NCBI GenBank assembly: GCA_002943765.1
Contig: PQWQ01000008.1
Coordinates: forward strand, 1,612,001-1,676,000
Length of the DNA: 64,000 bases
Direction of reading: 5' to 3'
Origin: Psoroptes ovis
Lineage: Eukaryota; Arthropoda; Arachnida; Sarcoptiformes; Psoroptidae
Each line of letters starts with the position of its first letter. Within the stretch, counting starts at the first letter, position 1. The translations under genes and the position numbers were made by a program. The notes below the pieces were generated by a model. It saw nothing but the letters and a program-made list of their open reading frames with translations, was not told where the DNA came from and made no database searches. Below, piece after piece: positions 21,302 through 33,546 of this stretch.

Positions 21302-24300
21302 TCACTCATCAATCGTTATTTCAAATGTATGTAAACACTTGAACAATGATGAAGTGGATGATTGCAGCTGTTGATTATCATTGTTTATGGTTTCATTTGG
21401 ATCAACGATTAATGAATTTGGGTTTGTACCATCTTTGTGGTAATAATTTTCTGGTTGACAACAAATTTCCAATTTATATATGCCTGAATACAGAAATATC
21501 AGACCACAGCGATGTATGAATGTATCAGATGGTTTTAGCTGTTGGGAATTTGGAAGTTTTAATGAAATTTGATCAATTAATGAATTATCGAATGAAACAA
21601 ACAAACGTACCTCATCAATCACAATCGATTGACAGCCATTGACCATAATTTTATTATTAATATTGAAGCTATTATTTGATTGGTTAATCATCATCATCGA
21701 TGCTAATTGTTGATTTTGATAATCTTGATAATAATTTAAATATAGGCGTAAGTTTTTCAATAATATTGTTGAATTATTTAATAATTTTATCGATATTTGC
21801 AGCTGTTCACCAATTTTGGCACTTATTTCCCCATAGGAATTCTTGAATATCGAATTATTCAGCTGTGTTTCTAAGGGAATCGAATGGAAACAATTCATTA
21901 AATACGGTCAATCAACTCGAAAAAATACGTGGTGATCATCTACTAACCGCTTTGAATCGGTGGAATCAACAGTGATTTCAACAGGTCATTAGAATAAGGC
22001 ACACGATCCATAAAAACAATACCAGTGTCATTGGTCAACGATGATGTCGATGTCCAACGAATTTCAACTTGTTTCAATAAATGTAATCGACATCTCGAAA
22101 GCAGGTCATTTAATGATTTTTGATTTGTAAACATAGTGGTTAGATAATCATCATCGTGATTATTCGTTGTGGTTATTGAAGCTGATATCAGCTGATCAAT
22201 GTTATGATTATGGCCATTTAAGCCATCATCATTACAGCTATTATCGTCATCAATAGTCAACGGATATCGTTGAATCGGTACCGGTATACGACATTTTTCC
22301 ATTGATTCAATCAACATTTCTTTATTGGTCGAATATTGAAGATTAATTTCATGATCAGTAACGTTTAACATGTCCAATACAAGATAACATTCATCGATTC
22401 TATGAGAAATTATTGAAAATTTGAAATTACAATGAAATCGCCATTGAAAACACTTACTGTTCAGCTTCAATCACATCCCAATGCGTGATCAAGATGGATG
22501 ACTTGATTTCAATTTGAAAATAAATGTTAACACGACGGCAAAAACCAGAATTAAGGCCCGGGCCACCGCTATATTCGAATTGAATACAAAATTCTACGAT
22601 CTACGAGATAATCAATTTTAAAAATGGCTGAAATTGAAGAATTTAGACCGATAAATACCTTTGGTGGTGGAATCAGATCTTGATAATTGTTATGATCAAG
22701 CGATAAATCATCATTGGTATTGTTATATGATGGCATATTACTGTTATTATTATTATTCAATGACAGTTCATTGGAATTTTTTCGAGAATTTTGCAGCTCA
22801 TTGAGGAAATTGGCCAATTTTTTCGAACCTAATAATTGTAATTTACGTGTTTGTGGTGGTTGCGGTTGCTGCTGCTGTGGCTGTTGATTTACCTGTGGCT
22901 GCAATGATGAAGATTTATCCACAGTTTTCAATATAAAATCACCTTTAATCTGTAGGTCGATATCGAATTCAATCGATTTACTCGGCTCAAATGGTAACAG
23001 ATTATTCAATGTACGTATATTCCATTTCAAATCCAAATGTTTCAACACTTCATTTATTAATACTTTTAATCGATTATTATTCATTGTAGATGATGGAATT
23101 TTTGGCGGGATAATTTTCAAGTTGATCAGCTCAATCAGCTCGTCAGTATTACTGTCATTACTTATATTTGTCAGCTTAATACGAAGCGATTTACGTTGAC
23201 CTTCATACAGTGACAAGTAAGTCTGGTTGGCTATGTATGAATCGGGAAATTTTTCCTGTATTTTGTCATCACTGGTGTTGGTGGTCGTGGTGGTTATAGA
23301 TGGGTCCGAAGTGGTCAAACACTCGGCACACATCAACGGCAATCGTTGAACAATTTCCACTTGAAATTTTCGCGGCAGTTTAAGCTTCTTTGAATTCGGT
23401 AATCGATTCAAATGACAATCAGATTTAATGCCCAGCGTATGGATTCGATACCCAAGAATATCCAAGGTGCCCGATGACCTCGGGATACCGGTAAGTAGAA
23501 GGTTTTTTATCGTAGAATTTGGTTGTATTCGAATTATTTGATTATCATTTATATTATGTTTAGGTTCAAATACTACACCACCATCCGTTAGTAAGGTTAT
23601 AGATGTTATATGCAGCTCGATTGGCAGATAATTATGTAAACTAATCGATACATAACAATTATGGCCTTCATTCCAATAGAAGTTCATTTTGGTGACCGAA
23701 TCAGTGCTATTTGTCTGATTATTACTGCTATAATTCAAACTAATAACATCATAATTAATCGATGAATAATCATCTGATTTCATTTGATTTATATTCAATC
23801 GATTCAACTGTAACGGTGTATATATGAATGGACCATGTGAATATTTCATTTGTTCACGACGACGACAATGATCATCATCATCATCATAATCATAATCGTA
23901 ATAATTTATTCCATTAATCATTACTGATGTATCACTATTATAATGGCCAGAATTCGTATTATTAGCTCGTGGTTTATTATTATTATTGCGTAGTTTATAA
24001 AGCTTTAAATATAATTTTGGTGGTTCAATTTTAAATGATAATACTGTTGGAAATTTGGTAAAATTAACGGATGGTATAACGATACCGTTGGCGAGTTTCA
24101 AAGGTATTGGTGAACCTTCACCAAATTTCGTTGATAATGTTGATAGCTTTTGTATGAATTCTTCACGTTGTTTAGAGGTTATTTGTTGATACAAACATTG
24201 CAACATAAAACTTAGATGTCGTATGGCTAAGATTTCATTTTGCATTTTCAATGATGTCGTAATGATTTCTTGTAGCAGCTGGACATGAATAGTTGACCAA

Positions 24301-26801
24301 TTACATTGCAGATTCTTAATATTATTATTATTGCTGCGGTTATTATTGGTTAAAACGGAATTTTGCTGCTGTTGTTCATCATATTCGCTTGGATTAAGGG
24401 TTAAACCATAACCAAACAATGATGGCAACAGAAGGTAATAACATTTTTCCCAATTAACATTTTTAGCTTGCGATACGGTTTTCAAAGCTGCAAAACGCTT
24501 GAAAAATGCTGCTTTACGATAGAAACCAATCATTTCGTATAGTTGTGATATGCGTAACAGCCTTTCAACCTTTGAAATTGAAGATTTGATCCATAAATCA
24601 ATCAAAGATCAATTAAATCGAATCAAAATAAACTTACCTGATCATCAATCGACTGATTCAACGTAATAAACACGGCATTTTGTATGAAATCCGATGCTTT
24701 CAGGTATCGGCGAAACAGCGTTAATGTTTTGGCCGCTTTAATGCTACATTCGAATTCGAGTACGGCTGCACCGCGGTACTACGGGGTCGGGAAAGGTTCG
24801 TAAATCAAAAACGTTCGAAATTCAATGATCAATTCATACAGTGATAATCAATCAAAACTCACCAGCGCATAATTCGATGCCGACTCCTTGTATTTTTCAT
24901 AAAATTGTTCTACCGAAAGCATACTTTTCGCGATTTGTTTATTGGCCACTGGAGCCGCCATATTGGAATGATCGTTCGGTTGGCCGTGGTCACCATGATC
25001 ATCATCTTGATCATCGGCCATATTCATGGCAATCATCTTCATTTGATCACGATATTCACGTCTTGAAACATCGTAATCATTTCGGGCGAGCAAATCATTG
25101 ACCAGACCATTTTTGTAAGGAAATTTTTGCCGCAGTCGATTGATTTGTTTCCAACGTTTCGGGAATTGAAGCACTAACGATGCAGCACATAGACCTTCAT
25201 ATGCTGATGCTAACCAAAGGCGATCGTTTACGCTTCGAAGATATTCGATTGATGTCATGTAATTAAGGTAAGATTCTTGTGGCAAGCCGGTTAATAATGA
25301 TAAATCGGCCAGGTGTTTCTGCATACGGCCTAAACATTTACGACGAAACGAACGAGTATCGGTATCCAAGCCTACGAGATCTTTTTTTTCGAATGGTGCC
25401 ATAAGTAGAGGGATTTTGTCCTTTTTTTCTCGGGTCTTGTCCAACCGTTTGGATTCCAACTGCCAAAACAGCCCGTTAAGAAATAGTTTGGTTTGCACAA
25501 AGATTTGCTGCAGACATTGATCATTCGATTCGTATCGTATGAATTCGTTGTTGGTGGTGGCCATCGCCGAGGGGGCCGTGATCGTCGGTGATTTTCGATG
25601 TGCCTGTTGCATCACCGATTGCCGTGGGTCTTCGCCGGTGTTCGGCGATGCTGCAGATGATGCAAACGAAGGCATCGGCGTCGCCGAATGTGTCCGCTTG
25701 TGCTGCGGCGCACCAGCGGTCAGCGTCGATTTCGGGACATTCAGTGATTTCGGCGATTTGGAGTTCGGTGCATCAGCTGATGTCGCTGATGATGCATTCA
25801 TTGATTCGAACAACTTCGTATCCAACGATTTATTCCGTGAATGTGTCCGTTGACGATATGTTTGATTGTTTACAGTTTGATTAGGGTCATCAGCTGATTG
25901 TACTGTTGGTAATGAATAATTCAATGATTCATGTTCGATGGTCACCATTCGATCATTCGATTTATTATGGTGACGAGTCAATGATTCATTCGATAAGGTT
26001 TTCAATGTTGATGCCGATGATGATGGTGATGCATTCGAAGATGATGATGATGACGATGAACTAATTTGATTAACACGACTTGTAAAACAATTATGATCCG
26101 AAGTGATAAACAGTTGGCCACCAGTGCCGACGATATCATCGAAATTCAACAGGGTATCACATTCACTGGTCATCGATGGCTGCTGGTGATCATCATCGTG
26201 ATCATCGTTGCTTGGAGTATGTTGGACATCGGTAAATTCGATCGATGACCGCAAATTCGAAGGTTGTTGATCACAATCATTGGAGTTATTATGGCCATCA
26301 ATCGGGTCCCGATGCTGCTCTTGAGGCTGCTGGTGTTTAATAATAAAACATTTCGAATCAAATATGGCATTGACATTATTATAGGTATCATGTATAGTCT
26401 TATGCAACTGACTAATTGATTCAATTTCATTATCATTATTCAATGACCCAATGGTAATCAATCCAATCAATCGGCGATGCAATTGAAAATCACCCCAATC
26501 ATTATCATCAATTGAATATGTTTGCCGATACCGAATACGTATTAATCGATGAAAATTACCACTAATTTTCGTATTGATTATACTCAATTCATTCAAATTT
26601 CTATTCAAATTATCATAAATCATATCGAATAGATCGCCATTGATTTGTGGTCCTGTTCAGTGGGGTCAAAAAATGGAAAAAATGGATTAATCAATCAAAT
26701 ATCAATGGATCAAAGAACTCAAAGAGGTTACCGATCGGCTTGACCACGATCAACAATGATTGATGATCTTCGGCAAATTGGTCATAATCTGGCTGACTCA
26801 T
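21302..26801 (-). CDS. TRAPPC9: TRAPPC9 (Trs120/NIBP) homologue, TRAPPII complex subunit, 1691 aa
   Basis: Seven exons join in frame: 26801-26732, 26652-24863, 24778-24638, 24569-22659, 22600-22458, 22399-21948 and 21870-21302. The start MSQPDYDQFAEDHQSLLIVV matches the family N-terminus (M-S-x-PDY-x-Q-x-AEDHQ-x-LL). Further family blocks are NDWGDFQLHRRLIGLITIG, GRMQKHLADLSLLTGLPQES, SVNDRLWLASAYEGLCAAS, SEFLQNAV-like SDFIQNAVFITL, LYEMIGFYRKAAFFKRFAA and, after a short intron, YSGGPG with ILITHWDV. TRAPPII acts as a Rab GEF at Golgi and endosomes. The protein is longer than the roughly 1150-residue human form. The excess is mostly Ser/Asp/His/Asn-rich insertions, notably after the N-terminal domain (about 26340-25480). 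Confidence 0.93.
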
Positions 26802-27882
26802 CGTGTATCACCGGAGTGTTTTTGGAGAATTTTGGTTTGCTTCGGCTGCTTCAGCTGATTTTTGTGGTCGAATTATCTAAAACACTCAAAATAATCATTT
26901 ACATTTCATTGTCATTGACAAGTGTTGTTGTTGTTGTTGTCAATGATGATGTATTGTTTGATGGATGAAGGGGAGTATTTTCTACACATTTAATTAATGT
27001 TTTAATTAGAAGAAATGAAAATAAATGAAAATCTTTTTTGTTTTTGATTGTTTTTTGATGTATTTGTACTTGTTTTTGTTTGTGGAAAAACTTTCCGTAA
27101 ATGTTTTCATTTATCGAATGGTTAAAATGGTAAACTTCCCGGGAAATCTACTTAGCGTTCGAAATTTGAATTTTTTTTTTTCGCGGAAAAATTCGATTTT
27201 TCCTTTTGAAATTCGAAATTTTGAAAATTCCAAAAATTTGAAATTCCCTGATTTTCCCGCTCGATTTGGTCGAAAATTACGACGCTTTCAGGCCATTTTC
27301 GATTAATTTGTTCGATTATTCGATTATTTGACAGTTCGAATCGTCATTTGCAGCTTAATTGCACTTCGTTTGGATCCATGAGCTGTCATAAGCTGCCATA
27401 AACATCATAAACAGCCATAAACGCATCGTAAAGTAATAAAAATTCCATTGTATCAATCATTAAAATTCATTCATTCATTAATCAACACGTTTATGATCAA
27501 CACGTGTTCATTATTATTATTATCAAACGTTTAAAGCTCAATTAAGGCAATCAAAGCTCATAATTTACGATTGATCTTTGATTCACTGCGGAAATTTGAT
27601 TAATTCTGCCTTAAAATTATCCAAACAATCAATCAAAACAAATCATTTCAATGGCAGAATAATGAATGGCGTTTTCATTAATTTAAATGGTTGAGTTGAA
27701 CGGTTTGAAAGCTGAAGATCACCAATACTCTATTCAATTATATCATCATGGCAACCACCGGTGATTATTGTGGACATTTGAAATTTATAATGAAAAACAA
27801 ATGAAAGACCAACGTGTATCTGTAAACAAATTAACATTTAAACATTTTTAAAATCAATCAATACATCAATCAATCAATATAA
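26802..27882. other. Intergenic upstream of TRAPPC9; no gene seen
   Basis: AT-rich, with a TTG/GTT run near 26930 and many TTCGAA-type motifs (27150-27300). Short frames on the + strand look random. The TRAPPC9 promoter presumably lies at its left edge. Confidence 0.5.
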
Positions 27883-27961
27883 TAGGTTGTCCGATAAGTT
27901 TTTGCCGATTTTCTCATAATTTTCTACGATATAATCGACAAAAACTTATCGGACAACCTAG
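27883..27961. mobile_element. Mariner-type MITE, subfamily A
   Basis: Arms TAGGTTGTCCGATAAGTTTT and AAAACTTATCGGACAACCTA flank a short centre, making a near-perfect 78-bp palindrome. The arm carries CCGATAAG rather than CCCATAAG, an intermediate between the two subfamilies, with a matching change in the other arm. Confidence 0.8.
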
Positions 27962-29254
27962 CATATGAATAGATGTATTAATCAAGAATGTTTTTGTTCT
28001 GAAATGACTATTGTAAATACATGTTATTCATATGTCTACGTGTGTCTATCAATCCCTAGTACATTCAGCCATTGATTCAATCAAATTTTATTGCTGTGAT
28101 TATCATCATAATCAATTGATCAAATTGAATGAGAAGTAATCAAAGTCATTAAATGTGCACCTATCAATTCATTTATCATTCATTCATTTAACATTTCAAT
28201 TGATTGATTCAATCATTCATTTGATTCAATCAATTTCAATTATCAAATCAAATATCGAATCAATCAATCAATCAAATATCAATTCATTTATTATGATGTA
28301 TTATGTATGATTATCATCTTATTCAATCAATCAATCGAATCAAATCAATCAATATTATCGCTTAGACATTTATTTATTTATTTATTTATTTATTTATTCA
28401 TAAATGTGAAATGTGATACTTTCATTTTACAATAATTTTTTCGAATTTAAATTTAAATCTGTTTCGAAAACAAAAACACATGTGTGGTGGTGATATTTAT
28501 ATATTTATTTATTTAAATGTGTTTCGATGTTAAATATATCAAATCAAATCAAAAGGTTCAAATATTCAAATCTGATATTCTAATATTCAAATATCTTCCT
28601 TCAAATGTGAAATTATGTCAATTTTCAGTCATTTACATTCAATCACCATCAATCCATTCAGCTACAGTCTACCATCAACAATCAATTCAACCACAATCAC
28701 CCAAAAATCGATCAATTCGACCACAGTCAACCATAATCAATTGATTGAAGCTTAAATCTTAATTAATAAATCTTCCTCATTATTTAAGACTAATTCATTT
28801 TACGTTGATTATTTTGTGTTTTTCATAGATTACTCTGTGTTTTACATAGATTACTGTAGGTTTTTAATCTGATAAATATGAGTTTTAATTGTGATATTAT
28901 CAAAACAATTCAAATAATCATCATTAATTAATCAATTAATTAATCAAAATTCTAAATAATAATCATTGTAACAGATTAAATGTTGTTGAATGATTAATTG
29001 ATGATAATGATTTAAAAAACACTTGTGGACACTTGAGACAGTGTACATTGTGTGTTTATTATTATTATTATTATTATAAAACGACAAGTCTTATTGATAT
29101 TTGATTATCCAGGAAATTTGAATCAATTGAATCGATTGATTGAGAATATCATCAAACAAATAAATATCGATAATTCTCATAGAAAAATCACCATCATTTC
29201 CATCATCATCGCCATTGTTATTTGATCATTTGGGCCATAGTTTTGATTCAAACA
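27962..29254. other. Intergenic before GGT; no gene seen
   Basis: AT-rich, with ATCA/ATTC and TTTA repeats (TTTATTTATTTA near 28370-28400). A weak repeat of CAACAATCAATTCAACCACAATC type lies around 28660-28745. No convincing frame. Confidence 0.5.
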
Positions 29255-31457
29255 ATGGAACTAATTACGAAAACAATCCTTAAAATTGTATTAATCATAA
29301 CGGTTATGACCATTATAGCCGGTACATCAACAATTTTGATACGAAAATTTAAAGAAACTAAAATCAATGATGATAATAATGAATTCAAATGTCCATATTG
29401 CCCGGGGTCAACTTCGAAATTAGGTGAATTGTGTAGCGAATCTGAAGTGAAATCATACCATAAATATGCTGTATCGACTGATTCAAATGTTTGTGCTGAA
29501 ACCGGGAAGTATGTACCCATTTTACCCATTCATAAATGAGATTATTTATTAATGTTCTTCTCAAATTCAGATCGATTCTGGATGAAGATGGTAATGCAGT
29601 TGATGCGGCCATAGCCGTACTACTGTGCATGGGTGTTACGATCCCAGAATCTTTGGGTCTCGGTGGTGGCGCCATGATAATCATTTATAATAGTGAGTAT
29701 TGAAACAATCGGATTGATATCGATACTAATCTTCGAATTTTTCTTCAAAAATTCCGCAGAGACCACCGATAGTTCTCGATTCATAAATGCCCGTGAAATG
29801 GCACCGCTGGCCGCTGATCGTGACATGTTTAATCGAACGAAAGGTAATGATGCTCAACATAGTCGATCGGCGCTTGGCCTCGAATCGATAGCCGTACCAG
29901 GTGAATTGGCCGGTTATTGGCATATGTATCAACACTATGGTTCGGGTAATATTCCATGGCGACGATTATTCCGGGATTCAATTGATTTCGCTGCGAACGG
30001 TTTCCCGGTCGGTAATCATTTGGAAGAAGCGCTGCAACAAAAACGTGATTTTATTATGGAAAAGAAACATCTGAGAAATGTTTATGTTAATCCTGAAACG
30101 AATGACCTGTATAAACATGATGAAATATTTCGACAACCAAAATTGGCTGAAACATTGAAAAATTTATCCGAAGCAGCTGATCCACACAAATATTTCTACG
30201 AAGATATTGCATCGAAAATTCTTTACGATTTAAATTATCAAAATGATTTCCCTGATCAAAAGTCAATATTGACGGCTAAAGATTTCCAAAGTTACGAAGT
30301 AGAAAATGAACAGGCATATACCTTCGATATCAAAGATGGTATTCGTTTACATACGAATAAATTACCCGGTAGTGGTGCTGTACTTTCGTTCATTTTACGT
30401 GTAATGTTACATCATAAATATCGAGGCTTATATCCTGGGGCAAAATATGATCAACGTAAAGCTGAACTATTTTATCATCGCTTGATGGAAGCTTATAAAT
30501 TTGCCTATTCCCGACGTATGCATCTTGGTGATGATCATTTTGATAATTGTACCCGATATTTGAATGAACTAACATCACAAGAATATATTGACAAAATTGT
30601 TGATAAAATCAATGATCAAACAACGTATGATAGTAAATCACATTTTTATGATGTTGATGTATGTATATTATGAAATATTAGGTTGTCCGAAAAGTTCATT
30701 CCGCTTAATCAATTGGATTTGCTAATGAAAATCGGTCAGAACTTTTCGGACAACCTAAATAAATTTGATTAATTTCGATTTTCTCTTCACTCACGTAGAG
30801 TTATCAACCGCTGGATCATGGTACAGCACATTTATCCGTCATTGATAAACATGGTAATGCTGTTGCTGCATCAACAACGGTTAATCTTTAGTAAGTTTAG
30901 TGTTTGATCATGTTTAAATGTTTTTTGATTTTTGATTTTCGAACATTAATAGCTTTGGCAGTAAAGTAATATCGCCATCTACCGGTCTGATTTTGAATGA
31001 TGAAATGGATGATTTCAATACTGGCCGACCGAATGCATTCGATTTACCGCCAGCTTATGCTAATACGATTGCACCACGAAAACGACCGCTATCATCAATG
31101 TCACCAGCGATATTCGTAGATGAAACTGGTCCACGTTTGATTGTTGGTGCAAGTGGTGGTTCGAAAATTACTACGGCCGTAGCTTTGGTATCGTTGCGAA
31201 CTCTATGGATGAATGATGACATAAAGGTGGCCATTGATTCATCTCGGTTACATCATCAATTATTCCCGGTAAATGTTGAAAATGAAGCTTGCTTTCCACC
31301 CGAAATCATTGAATCATTACGTAAACGAAATCACGTGGTAAAACAAAAACCAAAAGGTGATCGTGGTGCCATCGTTATGGGTATTAGCCGATCGAAAAAT
31401 GGTACAATTCGTGCAAATTCTGATTGGCGTAAAGGTGGTACTATTGCTGGTGTTTGA
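29255..31457 (+). CDS. GGT: Gamma-glutamyltransferase, membrane-anchored, 623 aa
   Basis: Exons 29255-29508, 29571-29692, 29760-30658, 30799-30890 and 30953-31457 join in frame. The N-terminal segment ILKIVLIITVMTIIAGTSTI is a signal anchor, as expected for a type II surface enzyme. Family blocks follow: GNAVDAAIAVLLCMG, SLGLGGGAMIIIYN, INAREMAP and FMEK-type helices. The autoprocessing and nucleophile Thr sits in LDHGTAHLSV. C-terminal blocks are FGSKVISPSTGLILNDEMDDF, APRKRPLSSMSPAIF and GASGGSKITTA. The enzyme cleaves the gamma-glutamyl bond of glutathione and conjugates outside the cell. Length is slightly above the usual 570. A MITE lies in the third-exon/fourth-exon intron and another just after the stop. 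Confidence 0.93.
30678..30758 (+). mobile_element. Mariner-type MITE, subfamily B, inside a GGT intron
   Basis: TTAGGTTGTCCGAAAAGTTC at the left and GAACTTTTCGGACAACCTAA at the right form an intact pair. The element fills most of the 140-bp intron 30659-30798, starting 19 bp after the donor. Confidence 0.85.
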
Positions 31458-31471
31458 ACTGCATACATATA

Positions 31472-31552
31472 TTAGGTTGTCCGTAAAGTTCATTCGGGTT
31501 AATTTGAACAGAGGTGCTCATGAAAATCGGCCAGAACTTTCCGGACAACCAA
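31472..31552 (+). mobile_element. Mariner-type MITE, subfamily B, 14 bp after the GGT stop
   Basis: Left arm TTAGGTTGTCCGTAAAGTTC, right arm GAACTTTCCGGACAACCAAA, with the subfamily B interior (CATTCGGGTTAAT... AAAATCGGCCA). It most likely lies in the GGT 3' UTR. Confidence 0.8.
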
Positions 31553-31923
31553 ATATATGACTAAACACACATTTTGGACAGTATCAATGAGCCTATTCAA
31601 ATTTAGTTAACTACTAACTATCTAATCAAACATTGAATCATTATTCGGATTCATTTTAATTTATTTTAGAAGAAATTTCAACAAATTATTATTATCATTT
31701 TGCTTAATTGTAATTATTTTAAGTATTTTTAACAGATAAACAAACAAATATATACATCAACATAGTATCAAATATGGTCAATTTATAATCAACAGAATAT
31801 GAATAATTTAAACAATTTTGAACAATTGAATTGAATTGAATCAATCGTAATTAGAATTAGTGGAATTAATGTCCAGAGAAAGGGTTATAGATAACAGAAA
31901 TAATCAAAGAAAACATGAGTGAC
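31553..31923. other. Short intergenic gap between convergent genes
   Basis: AT-rich, convergent 3' ends of GGT and the KH-domain gene. No feature seen besides likely 3' UTR sequence. Confidence 0.5.
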
Positions 31924-32949
31924 TTACGATAAAATCGATGATATCGATGATAATGATGATGATGGTGATATGGATGTGGTGGTCATCGATTGTTGGTGCT
32001 GGTGTTGGTGTTGGTGGTGCAGTGGTAATGCTGTCACATGTGATGATGGAGATATCGACGTATTGATCATACCAACAGTGGTATCAGGGTCATGACCATG
32101 GTCATGGTCCTCATAATCATAAATGTTTAGGGTGAATTCGAATTCATTTTGTTTCACTTCTTCAACCGTTACTTCATTATCGGTCATATCCATGATATGT
32201 TTTTTAATCAAATCAATAGCTATACGTATTTGCGCGGGGGTTCCATAAATTTTAAAACCATTCAATGTATTAACCTTTGGTGTTATGATAACCGTTTGAC
32301 TTTGATTCATTATCCGTTTGATTATGTAACCTTTTTTACCGACAACCAGCCCGATATAACGTGCGGGTAAGAAAAGATTGTTACGTATACGGCCATCATT
32401 ATCCTTGTATGTACATGCTTCGACAAAAATGTTGAAATCAAATTCGTTCGATGCTTCTTCCAGTTTCAAGCGGGCCAATTCGACTGCATTACGTTCGCCT
32501 GATATGACAAATATCGGTTCTTCACCATTCACCGGTGTTTGTATGAATGTACCGGTTTCTTGCCGAATTCGACGGATTTTTGACCCTTAAAATTTGACCA
32601 AACAAAAAAAAAAATAGGGTTAATATGACCCTTGGTATGCATAAAGGTTAGCCTTACCTTGTTTACCGACGATATACGAAACATGAGCCGAACTTTTGAC
32701 CGCAATCTTTATCGAGCATTTATTATTACTGCGACCAGTACTGACATTGTTATTATTCATCAAAAATTGATCATTTGTCATCAATAAATTGTGATGATTA
32801 CCATTTGTTGTTAAATTATTATTACTGTTACGTGATAATATTAATTTTGTATCATTAAATAAATTATTTATAATATCATTATTGTTATTATCATTATTAT
32901 TATTGGTCATATTGGTCATGTTGGTCATAGTTGTCATATTGGTCATCAT
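31924..32949 (-). CDS. MEX-3-like RNA-binding protein with two KH domains, 317 aa
   Basis: Exons 32949-32658 and 32585-31924 join by a phase-1 intron inside KH1. KH1 reads KIAVKSSAHVSYIVGKQG, then SKIRRIRQETGTFIQTPV and NGEEPIFVISG. KH2 reads LFLPARYIGLVVGKKGYIIK, then IMNQSQTVIITP. Both keep the GxxG loop (GKQG and GKKG). The spacing and phrases (GEEP-F-V-(S/T)G, GLVVG-KG--IKRI) match MEX-3 proteins, which bind mRNA 3' UTRs. The N-terminus is Met/Thr/Asn-rich. The C-terminus is His/Gln/Ser-rich and ends without the RING finger found in vertebrate MEX3. The start is the first of two adjacent ATGs. The stop overlaps a strong donor-like GTAAGT, so an unseen downstream exon is possible. Confidence 0.75.
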
Positions 32950-33546
32950 TATTGAATCGTCGTTGATAATATAAATGAGTCGAATCAATCAATCAATCAA
33001 TCGTAAGATCTTGATCTTGATAATTTCGTGGCTGTTTTCTGATGATCTGGTAAAGATTTGAAGCCTATTCAAGCATTTATGACAACAATGGCACCTCGTT
33101 TAAAAGAAACGCTGCGATTGTTTTGATCGATATTTTTATATGGAAAAAATTTTTGTCGATCAAAAATTCAAAATCATTATCATCATCATCATGATTCAAT
33201 GTCAAATTATTAATGTTAAATATGAAATTTCAAACTAAGTTTTATTTATTTTTCAGTCAAAACAAAATCATTTTATTTTTGAATTTTTTCATTGTTTTTT
33301 TTGGCTTAATTTTGAATGAAATTGAATTTTCATTTCATTCGAAAACTAAAATTCAAAATGATTAAATGAAATGATTCATTAATGGTTAAAAATCGAATAT
33401 GGTAAAAAAAAATCAAATAGAAAATGATTTGAGCAAATCAACATAAAAAAAAACCAATAGATAATTGATTTGAAAATTTGAAAAATATAAATTTCAAAAT
33501 TTCAAATTTTGGCGCCAAAATTTTTTGAATTCAAAATTATTTTTGT
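32950..33546. other. Intergenic between two minus-strand genes
   Basis: AT-rich. Includes the MEX-3-like upstream region and the 3' flank of the p140Cap-like gene (TTTATT, the reverse of AATAAA, near 33241). No coding evidence. Confidence 0.5.

Noticed and set aside
27025..27306. 93-codon plus frame upstream of TRAPPC9
   Set aside because: Phe/Asn-rich translation of T-runs and TTCGAA repeats; no support.
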